A model generated the notes under the pieces. The model had not been told where the DNA came from. It searched no databases and worked only from the letters and a program-made list of their open reading frames with translations. From Andrena cerasifolii (lineage: Eukaryota; Arthropoda; Insecta; Hymenoptera; Andrenidae): a stretch of 64,000 bases of DNA. Each line of letters opens with the position of its first letter. Positions within the stretch are counted from its first letter, which is position 1. Made by a program: the position numbers and the translations under genes. The DNA is taken from NCBI RefSeq assembly GCF_050908995.1, contig NC_135130.1:5387001-5451000 (forward strand). The letters are read 5' to 3'. Below are positions 35,056 through 46,100 of the stretch, one piece after another.

Positions 35056-38000
35056 TTAATCACTGTCGTCACGAATCAGTGTCGTCAAATTTGCATCAAC
35101 TCCCAGATACAAATAATCGTCCAAGATTGCGTCGATATCTTCTTGGTCGTTCCAAGGGAACAGCGACCTGCCTAGACGGTTCCTGATCCGATCGAAACCG
35201 CCCAAATTCTGTTCATTATTCGTAGGTTGACGAAAGCAGAACAAGGTGGACACGAAGCCCAACGTTTCCATGAACATTGTGACCAACAGAAGATTATTCG
35301 CAAGACACGCGAGCATACTTCCGTCTTTCGCGCCTCGGTATCTGGTCACGTGATTCATGGACGCTATTAAATTGTTTATCGAGCCGTCAGCTTCCTTCAT
35401 AATCTCTGCAACCAAAATTTTAACCTATGTCAACTATTGCGAGCAATTATGCGAACTTTACAATCTCGTTGGTAATGAACTAATAATAAATCTCAGTGAA
35501 TTCCAAACAAAGTCTCTGCAATGGGGTACTTTACTTAAGTGAAATATTCTGCACCCCTTTCAATTAAAAAAACTGTTAGAAATGTGAAAATATTGAAGCA
35601 CAAGGGTCCAACCAGTTCTAGGACGTGATCTAGCTGCCTGTGTCTCATCACTTCCATAATCCTCGTCGTCATTCGAGTTTTCAATGTTTTCATTCGCGCC
35701 TGACTCTGCTAGTTCGGTATTCGAATCTGACGACTGTTGCTCATCTCCACTGCTGTCTACGCCGATGTGCAGCTCCAGCAGTTTGTTCATCCAGTCCATC
35801 ATGCACGTGAAGATCCTCACGTGGCTCTGCCAGGTCTCGTTCAGGATGACCTTGATGCCTTTGACGAGGAATTTCTCGAACTCGACCGCGGAGCGGTGCA
35901 TTTTCTTCATCGCCCCGAACGTCCTCAGAAAGATTCCCTTCTTGTACACCCTCAGGTCTCTGGACAGCTTTCTGTACCTAATCGCCAGTGAAACCAAGGG
36001 ATATTTCAACAAAGCAACTCTAAATGAAATTCTTCTGCAAAAAAGAACTCGAACCTACTAACCGTGCCATGGCCCTCTTGTCCTTGGCAGCGAGCGCTGA
36101 GAGTCTCTGCAACTTCCTGCTTCCATCCTCGTAAATAGTGAAATACTGGCACACCTCGTGCACCAATTTCTGCCCCCAGTCGCTCTTCGACAATGCGTCA
36201 CCAAGATCATTAGCAGCACGATGCAAAGGCGATCTTTTCGGCAGTTGCTTGCCCAGAATCCTCTGGAACATGTACCTCATCTTCTGCTTCACATTTCCCT
36301 GCGTTCTGCTGTCGGGTTTGCAGGATACCAGCACCTTTCCCTGGTTATCTTTCTGGATCTTGCAGTCGCTCAACCGTTGAATCGCCTTCGTCCAGGGTTC
36401 CGCTGCTATGTTGCTCCTTTGGCTAGATCGTTGCTTCAAGCTATGTAGACACGTATCAAGATGCTGCAGGTCTCGTATGCAGTCGTTGTAGCGAATACCT
36501 TCTTCCTTTATCATGGAGAGACAAAGGAAAGCGTGCCAGGACTTGCGAGCTCCACGACTGGACGTGTTCAGTGGCGTGCTGCTGATGTTGGATCTGAAGA
36601 TCTTCAAGGCGACGTTGGGGGGATATTTGGTTAGATTGAGGACAGCTTGGTTCAGGTTGAAGGATCGTTTGTGCTTGCTCCTGCCCGCCATTCGCACGAG
36701 GCACTGAGATAGCCTCTCGCCGAAGTCTGCTGCGTCGTACACCACGCCTAGGAACTGGAAGCCGTCTGCTTTTCGCGCTACTTGCTGAAATTGTGCGATA
36801 ATGGGTCTTGTAGAGCTTTTTAATACGGTGGAGTCATAAACACTAGGGAACATTAGGAATTTTAGGGGCTACTAGAGGTAATGGAAGCGCTAAGCCATTT
36901 TAGGTACTCGGTAGCTTAGGTACTCGGTATTTTAGGTATTCGGTAGCTTAGGTACTCGATAGCTTAGGTACTCGGTAGCTTAGGTTCTCGATAGCTTAAA
37001 TATTGAAAAGCTTAGGTACTCGATAGCTTAAATATTCGAAAGCTTAGGTACTCGACAGCTCAAATATTCGATAGCTTAGGTACTCGGCAGCTTAGGTACA
37101 CGATAGCTTAAATATTCGAAAGCTTAGGTACTCGACAGCTCAAATATTCGATAGCTCAGGTACTTGGTAGCTTAGGTACTCGATAGCTTAAATATTCGAA
37201 AGCTTAGGTACTCGGTAGCTTAGGTTCTCGATAGCTTAAATATTGAAAAGCTTAGGTACTCGATAGCTTAAATTTTCGAAAGCTTAGGTACTCGACAGCT
37301 CAAATATTCGATAGCTTAGGTACTCGGCAGCTTAGGTACACGATAGCTTAAATATTCGAAAGCTTAGGTACTCGACAGCTCAAATATTCGATAGCTCAGG
37401 TACTTGGTAGCTTAGGTACTCGATAGCTTAAATATTCGAAAGCTTAGGTACTCGGTAGCTTAGGTTCTCGATAGCTTAAATATTGAAAAGCTTAGGTACT
37501 CGATAGCTTAAATTTTCGAAAGCTTAGGTACTCGACAGCTCAAATATTCGATAGCTTAGGTACTCGGCAGCTTAGGTACACGATAGCTTAAATATTCGAA
37601 AGCTTAGGTACTCGACAGCTCAAACATTCGATAGCTCAGGTACTTGGTAGCTTAGGTACTCGATAGCTTAAATATTCGAAAGCTTAGGTACTCGGTAGCT
37701 TAGGTTCTCGATAGCTTAAATATTGAAAAGCTTAGGTACTCGATAGCTCAAATATTCGATAGCTTAGATACTTGGTAGCTTAGGTACGTGGCAGGTTAGG
37801 TACTCAGTAGTTTAGAGCCCAGTGACTAGACAGTGGCAGATTTAACGGGTGGCCGATGATTCTATCCAAACACAATATCTTTTTCCGTACCACTACACTT
37901 AACCCGTTGTTAGTAAACTACCCCATTATTTTCCCGAAAAAATGGTCCCCTCAGATCGTTTGCCACCTGGGCCTTTTTCCTTAAATCCGCCACTATCACT

Positions 38001-38622
38001 AGAACACCTCAATTCACACTCCCCTAACTTCTTTCAAACGAACCTTATTCCTCTGCGACGACGCATTGCGTTGATCGAAGCGCAGGTCGATCTCATCGTG
38101 AATTTCGTTGATCATATTGCTCAGATCGCGGAACATATACGCGCCCTGTAGCACAGTTTCAGAGAACCAGTCCTCTGAGGCTGGAGCGTTGCTCGGGTCT
38201 TGTTTGTACCGTCGAACAGTAGTCGTCAGTTCACAATCCTTTGCAAATTGCATGAGCGTGTTCCTCATGGAGTCGCAGATCGCCCGAATTGTTAATTGCA
38301 AATCCTTCTTTGTGGCCGCCGTGGATCTCAGTATAATTGGTCCCTTCACTGGCTCCGCTATCTTGGATATAAAACTCCGAATTGTCTTCTCTAGACGATG
38401 CACTTGGTTTGGATTGACTAACACGAACGAGTTGGAATCCTCTCGCACACTTCCAGGAGGAACGGCGGAACCATTTCGGTTACGATGTTCAGAGATCGAG
38501 AACTGCGCAACTGCTCCTGTATATGATTGTAGGGAAGTTACACGATGAAGTAGTGTTGCTGGGCTCTTTTTACGTTTGTACTTACCTAGAAACAGCAGGA
38601 GGAAAATGGTTTTGGGAAGCAT
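35056..38622 (-). CDS. unrecognised 648-residue protein with signal peptide, five exons
   Basis: Exons by descending coordinate are 38622-38586 (signal MLPKTIFLLLFLG), 38516-38044, 36784-36063, 35977-35613 and 35405-35056. Phases 1, 0, 2 and 1 all match, giving 649 codons. After the signal peptide the chain is largely charged and helical-looking. An acidic Ser/Glu/Asp-rich linker sits around residues 483-525. A hydrophobic stretch at about 562-590 (LANNLLLVTMFMETLGF) could be a membrane segment, making this a single-pass or secreted protein. The tail is acidic (IRDDSD). No known domain or catalytic motif is seen. A minus-strand AATAAA at 34862-34867 lies about 190 bp past the stop. The donor of exon 2 is GTTCGT, weak but phase-consistent. 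It may be a lineage-specific insect gene. Confidence 0.7.
36890..37815. repeat. minisatellite, 20-bp unit with 240-bp higher-order repeat
   Basis: The basic unit is about 20 bp, TCGATAGCTTAGGTACTCGG with variants TTAAATATTCGAAAG and TCGACAGCTCAAATAT. Blocks recur every 240 bp: the 60-bp segments beginning 37081, 37321 and 37561 are identical, so 12-unit blocks have been amplified. The array fills most of the intron between exons 2 and 3 of the minus-strand gene at 35056-38622. Confidence 0.9.
37830..37993. mobile_element. short CAGTGGCGGATTTAA element
   Basis: Termini CAGTGGCAGATTTAA and TTAAATCCGCCACT form an inverted repeat around a ~135-bp centre. A second copy in the opposite orientation lies at 44008-44192. 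It is intronic in the 648-residue gene. Non-autonomous. Confidence 0.65.
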
Positions 38623-40151
38623 GATGGAAATTGCTAGATTGTTTCTCTCGACCTGTAACTTTCCCACTGATTTTCCTCCGCTATATGTAATTTTATTTAA
38701 CTGCCATCGAAGGCTGTTCCGATAACTGGATTTGAAATATCGTGGTGCTTTGTCACTTTTAACGACGAGGGTTTCAGAATACAGGCGCTCATAAATATTG
38801 TCTTGCGATAACATTCGGAAAAAGGATGTTGCAAGGAGATAAAAAAATAGTAAAAATATCCAGGGAATATGAAACAGAGTTTGAAGTGATAGAAATACGA
38901 ATGGGTGTGTACTTAAATGCAAAAGCCTTGGATTCTTTTGTAACTCCATTTATTCAATGTCTCAGTGGCATTATCTTATAATATAACAACACAGTACGAG
39001 TAACTAATACAATTAATGCAGAAAATAACGAATCAGTGTACATCTCAAGTTGGAAGATTGAAGAGTAGCACTCCTTATACTAGGCTCATCCACTTCTCTC
39101 AGCAGAAACCTGCTTAATCCTTGACCAGCATATGCTGGGTCACATTTGACCCCACCTTGGACTCATGTTTACGGTTAAGAGCAGCGGAGAGTAAACATAT
39201 ATTTGTTCGCACTGCCCACTCTCACCGATATAACACTATTCTCCCTTTCTCTGTATATACCGGTGATTATGAAAGTGGTGTCAGCAAAAAAAAACACAAA
39301 CATTGAGATTTCACATTGTTATATTGTTTTTTTAATACACCCAAACGCAACAGCCCAACCCAAACCTAAATATCTCGAAATAAAAAATACATGACTAATT
39401 CATAATTACCGGCACATACATCATAAACACTATTAGATGGTGTTTAGTCTCTAAAAACTGAAGCACGTACAGTGGAAATTTCGATACGGGTCAAAAGTGA
39501 CCCGACATCGGCTTGTATCCCTGTTTACGATCGTCTGATCGAGAGTTAGTTCGACGGCTCTTGACAAATACTCTAAAACCACAAGGAAACTATCTACTTT
39601 TATCTTTGCCAAGAAGCTAGAATCCACCTCGCATGTACCTGCCACACAGACAGAATGATGTCATCGTTGTTGACTCAGTGAGTGATACAATTGAAGAATC
39701 ACGGCGCCACCGGGACCTACCTGAGGATCAAACTAAGCAAACACCCCGTTTCATGAAACAGTTACAGTGAGACCACTAAATATCTGTGCAATTACGTGGA
39801 GTCTTCTACCATTACGCAGATAAGTAGCGCAGCTGATAAAATAGCAGCGTAGAACGTGAGAGCAGAAAGTCTCTGGTCGATCTAGCATCCGTGAGCCTGC
39901 GCCATCTGTCGGCTTCAGCGGGAACCGCAGTGACTTGGGGATGCCTGCGTGTGGCTGAGTATTGACGACAGTGCTAGCGGCTCGGCGCTGACCTACCAGC
40001 GTTAACGTCAACGGTTCACTGGAAATTTCTAACGACACACTAGCCGATGAACCGATTTCGAAGCGAAAAGTGAGGTTACAGCAGGAGTTAGTGTTTGTTG
40101 GCTCACCGGAGGATGCTGTAAGTCTACATACGCAAACGTCCAGCTACCAAG
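38623..40151. other. divergent promoter interval
   Basis: Lies between the minus-strand 648-residue gene (start 38622) and the plus-strand coding exon at 40152, so it may hold both promoters and leaders. A TGACCC-rich inverted motif occurs near 39130-39160 and 39485-39505. No coding exon is supported. Confidence 0.4.
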
Positions 40152-43100
40152 ATGAACGAGGAGGAGATGTGGAAGGGCTTCTACCAGAAGATCGTGGAGG
40201 AGAAGGAACGCAAGGAGAAAGAAGAGCAAGAGAAATCGGAGCACGAGACAAGGTAGAGGGTGCGACGCCTCTGGGGCCGACACTCTGCTGGCATGAACGG
40301 GAGGATTGTGACTTAACTTGCTGCTTGTATCTAACCCAGTGACAGTTGGTCGTGTTGGTGACTGATCTAACTCTAATGGGAGGTGGGACTGCGCTCGACG
40401 CGACACGGGCTAGAACGAGCTAACTTCTCCTTTATTGTTTCGAGGTCAAAAGCCAAGTTTTTCTTGGTACAACGAATTGGGGGACGCTTTTTGCTCGGTT
40501 CAGATTCTTGGAGACGCAGGCGCCTGGTAATTACAGATGAGTCCGCGGCAAGTTGATCGTATGACTCACTGCGATTACTTACGCACCTTGCAAGAGAGGA
40601 AAATATAACAGGTGATCTCATGAGACTCAGCATCTCTTTGGAGAAGCTGTGTTATCTTTTCAACAGACACTTGCACGGCCGCAAAGCGCCGCCTCTCGTG
40701 ATTTACCGGAATAGAAAGCCACGTGCTCGTCCGTGACGCGTCGAAACGGGAACGTCCACGTTTAAATTGCCGCCACTGAATGTACGGGAAACAAGCGTTC
40801 CCTGCACTTTGGTCGCCGCTCGATCAGCCAGTGGGCTCCATAATGCACCACACGCGGTCGTATGCATGCGGCTATTAATAAAACGAGAGTAACTCTGCTC
40901 ACGGAACATCTGCGGAGGAATTGCTTCGCCCGGCTCTGTGAATACGTAACGATTTCTCGTGATCCATGGCTCAAGGTCGGCCTTTCATGATTCATGACCC
41001 TGCAATTGTACCGTCGATCTCGTTATTAAAAAGTTAGGCACCTGGTGCCTGGAAGTGTCAGTTCATTTATTGTATTTAATTATTCAGAAGTGCGTGACTG
41101 ATGGATTTTCGTCGATGATAGGTTAGGGGGCCTAGCGTGCCCTCAGTTCTCTGAGGATTGCATATGTAGGCTGGAGTTGAAGAGCACAGATTTATTCCGC
41201 TGGAATACTCGAGTCGGTTGTTGCTGATCAGCTGTCACGCGAGGCAGAACGATTTGAGGAAGACGATTCGTGGCATGCATAATAATGTCCGAGGAAGTAC
41301 GCGGTGTATAAACAACACTGTTGCATTGCTTGTGACCTCCTTAATCGGCGAAGATGTGGAGGGAACGCGCACACGGTGCTAATTAATTCTTTTTATGATG
41401 TCTCAGCTGCCGCGGTGCTGTCAATGAGGCAGCCATCACGCCCAACATACGTAATTGTTTAAACTGCAGCATAAATGCCACTAAAATGAAACAGAAGGTC
41501 CCATCAAATTTCGCAATGATCATTATCAAAATCTGACCGTTTGCGTTTAGATTTCTCCAGAAAATTAACACTATGAAAGGGGGCCGCGAAGCCCCCTCCG
41601 AAGTATAGGAAACATTAAACATGGTACAGTAAACACGGTAAAAGGAAAATTTAAATATGTTCCACATTTCGTCAATGGAATTTTTAGAAATTCACAATCA
41701 TGATATCTCTAAGTGTACCTTTCTATTTCTTAGCGAAACGATACAATTTTATGATTGTACATGCATTCTCGCGCGCCTCTTAATTAGTACCAAGAACTTG
41801 GATCCATTTTCTGGCGTTCCCACTGCCGACCGTAATTACCAGCCTAATCGCACATTAACTCAGCAGTATTCGTTTCACGCGACGATAATACTTTTCCCAT
41901 GGTTCAGCGGTAACTTGTTACCGGGTACGTCATTGGCTATCACGCCGGGAATTCCTTGTTTCCGTGGAAAGTGTGACGCCAATAAGGAAACTGGATAGAG
42001 GTTGAGGTCACCGACGCGTAGGTGAACGTCCCACGAGATCGTGAATTGATGTTTAACGAGTTTCGAGTACATAAAAACACCATCTTCAAAAATTCTGAGT
42101 CGGTAGATTCAATTACGAGAATTTCACTCGGCGAAAATCAGTACACACTACACTGCCGGACACTATTTTTTGCCGATCGGTCACGCGAACAGTTAAACGA
42201 AATTCGTGTAAAGTAAATATAGCATTCTTTTAAATTACCAATTATTAGTTAGAAGAAGATGGCGTATTGCTTCAAATTTAAGAATTAGTAAACAAGTGAC
42301 TATTCAAAGCGACAAACTTTACCGTAAAAAAATGTCTCGCAATAAATTAGCTCCCGTTGTAAGTTTCCCAAAGTTGTATATAAATTTTGTCCATTCAAAT
42401 TGTTTTCTCTGCCTTAGTTAATTCTTGCACGATTTTTAAGAAAATATTTTATGTACTTTCTTGGACATTCATGTTCCAATTAATGTATACATAATCATAT
42501 ACTCGGCGAAGAATAGTGTCGAGCAGTATACAATGACTCACAAATGTGTTCAAACATGTGTTCGTTCTGTAATACTTGTGTAGTTCGATTCTCTCATTCT
42601 GCGTGCAAAACAACGTAGTTTGTATCTTCAGTTATGGGAACGATGTTTATTGATGTTACAAAATAGGTAGAGCTTTGCGAATTTATTGGGCTTTCTAAAT
42701 TGACGTAAAGCTGATGTCGCGTGTCCGCCGCTCCGAGTAGGCGTGTGTTGTAAATAATGGCTCGCGTAAGTGTAAACGGTTGAATGTGGAGATTAATATG
42801 AAGCGGATTAAGTCGGTTCGAGTTCGTTTTGAAACGGCACAGACCCTGAAGGCCGTTCGTGCCTTACATCACTGCAGACCTTGTGCTTCTTGCTCGCAAG
42901 ACAGCACTCCAGTTTCAGATACCGTGAAATTCAAATGTGCAGGTACGATGCGTAAATCACTTTTCAATTCCCTCCAACGTTTTTACCAATCAAACACGAA
43001 CGACGAAGTTTTGCGTTAAAACTGTTTTACACGATGAAAGTTTCTAACCTCCACGTCCGCGTCTTTTGGGACGCCCTGTACAAGGCAAAGCAGCAGCGCG

Positions 43101-46100
43101 ACTTTCAAACTCTTTCAAAAGAAAATCTCCCGCGTAAAAAGCATTACTTCTGTAGTAACTGTTGTCTCCTCAGCGTTGCAATGGTGTGATCAATTGAATT
43201 GCAAGTGCAATCGGTGCTTTAGCGAGTCCTTAATTACAAGAAGGAAACTCCAGCCTCTTTATGATCTAGCAATTACTGTTATGATCCTTGAATATCGTTT
43301 CTGCCACGGCAAACTACGTGTTAATACTTAATCTTCGACGATCAGGTCGGTGTGTGGTGAATCATGCGCGGGGATCACGTATTTCCCGCCATATTTTAGA
43401 ATCCCCCATGCTTTTGACAATGCAATGCTATCCTTTCTGTAAAACAAGTCCATTTGTGAAAATAAATATTGGGAAATGGCTTCTCTGATACTCTGCTCGT
43501 CTTTTCCTTCTACCCCAAACTAAATGGAAGCTGAACAAAAAATAGGTGATAAAATGTAATCCCTACGTTTTGCCACTCGCAATGCAAAAGATGGGTCACT
43601 GTGCCATGAAAGTTAAAAACAACCCAATTTCGCCAATGTCGCGAGTGCCGATCAGTTCGGAGTCGATGCGTCAGTAACGAAGCAGTGGAACACGAAGCGG
43701 AAAACGGAAGCATGCAGAGGGAACATATTTGAAGAGCCAATCCACCATAGTGTGCCTGGTCCGGAATGCGACACGGTGAATCACGTCTCTTCCGAGTTAA
43801 AAATAATAGAGGTCGGACAGTGGAAGATTGCTCCTGTGTATTCCCGACAAAAAGAAACCCAAAGTGACACAAGGCCTCCATCATCTCGTCTTTGTGAACT
43901 AGCGAGGGACTCACAGCTTCGCGGAAACAAATGGAACGAACCCGGACTCGATTCCATTCAAGTGTAAATCGCAGTGAAACGTTTCAAGACGCCTATACAT
44001 CCACCAGCAGTGGTGGATTTAAGGAAACAGGCCCAGGTGACACACGTCCTGGGACACCCTGTGTACATAACAAAATTACAAATAAATCTGGTAAACAAAG
44101 AGAAATATAGTGTTTGGAAAAAATCTTAATCTTCTTTGGAAGATGCAGCTCAGGCGGCAACTGCTCAGCTACCACCCGTTAAATCCGCCACTTCGCCCCA
44201 GTAATTTTTACCAAAATGATATTAAAGAAACGTAAATTCTGAATGTGACAAGTTTAGTCTGCTCAAAGCTTCCATGCTAACAAAGGGGACCTTCAGGTTT
44301 GGCAATTCCAGAAAAATTTGATACTTAGTGTACGCGAAGATCTTCACTCAGCCATTAATTTCCCAAAGCTGTAAGACGCGCTTTTAAGCCAAATTCGAGA
44401 AAATTGACTTGGAATTTTACCTGGATACGCGTGCATCGTAAGCGCGTGCCCCTCAAGCGCCTACGATGCACGCCTGTTTAGATGAAATTCAAAGTCAATT
44501 TTTTCGAAAACGAAGCCCTTACCGAAATTTCGTCACTCTTGATTTTCGTCTTATTTTTGCCTGTTAAATCACCCCCTAGAGTATTGACCAGAGGCAAAGG
44601 AACACCCTGTATATAAGGGAACTCAGAATTTTTCAAAATCGATTTTCTCGGATTTGGCTGAAGAGCGCGTCTTACTGCTTTGAGGAATTAATGTCAGAGC
44701 GAAGACCTTCGCGTACACTAAGTATCAAATTTTTCTGAAATTGCCCAACTTGTAGGTCCCCTTGTAAGGATCATTGAGAAGACTTCCACGCAGACTACGT
44801 ACATATTCGAAAGTTTTGGCGTGGGGTAGTCGAGGACGCAGAAGTGTAGAGCGAGCAGCGTGAGAAAGATGCATTCGTAATTGTACAAATTGGCTGTTTG
44901 TCCTTGACACCTAGCTCGCCCATAGCACGAGATAGTGTACGGTTTCAATAACCATTGATGTTAATCTGATACCCACATCCTGCTGGCTCCTGTTTTCCTC
45001 CTTCGTGTCTCATTCACGTCGGGGTCTTCGTGTGTTTAGTTCTCCAATGGACACACTTCAGTCGACACGTTTTATCCCGCCGCGCATGTGACTCGTGTTT
45101 TAGTGGCGTGCTCCGAGGTGAAGTGGACCCAGTAGTCGTTCAGATCTTCTTCAGCATGGAAATCCTGTAAAATTTGCGCATAGTGACTCTTAGTACCTAG
45201 AGCCGTAGAATAACTAGGGTACCTGGGATTCTTATCCTTTGTCTATTATAGAATTTTAATCATTATTAAGACTATGATACTCGCAGAAGCCATTACCTGG
45301 CATCCTATAGGAGTTTACTAGTGATCCTTATAACAAGCTACGCAGAATACAAAGTGAATATCTTGCAATCTATAATACTATTCAAAAACACTTAGAACAT
45401 TCCAAATCTTTACAGGTTTGCACCAAAAGTGTGATTACTTCTCGATGATTTTTTTTTAAGAATACAAAGTTTTTCTCAAAGTAATCATTCTTTGGTAAAC
45501 TTCTTGGCATGTACTTAGTTCGATCTGTAATACACGTATTTCGATTTTGCAAATATTTTGAGCAGATACGGCACTTCGTTAACTCAGCGGGAGGCGCTAC
45601 TGGGTAAAATTTACCACAAAGGCGCTAGTTGCGAAAATATGAAGACTGAGTTTTTCTTACAATTTTTTAAAGAACTTTAATAAAGATTTTAAGAGATTTC
45701 ACAAATTTTGTTCGATTCTTAAAACACTGTACTTTAACATAAAAATTACAAAATTAAAAAAAATATATTCTGAAACCCTTTTTTTTACGTTTCAATTTTG
45801 GGTATTTTTGACCCGGTAGCGTCAACCTGTGTTACAATATGGGGTGCGCCTCCCGCCGGGTTAATAGTGGCTATAGTTCGCGAACCCTAGGATGGCTTCT
45901 GGGATCATTTGAGACCCCAGTGGGTTATAGACGTTATGAGCCTTGAATTATACAGATTTATTATTATTATTATTAAACGGGAATTGCCCAAACATTCTAG
46001 GTAACGCATTGCGCTTGAAAAATTCGAATATGTCAGGGGTGTGGATGAAATTATTTAAGATTTTGAAAGCGAACATTATTTATGGTATGCATGAGCTGAA

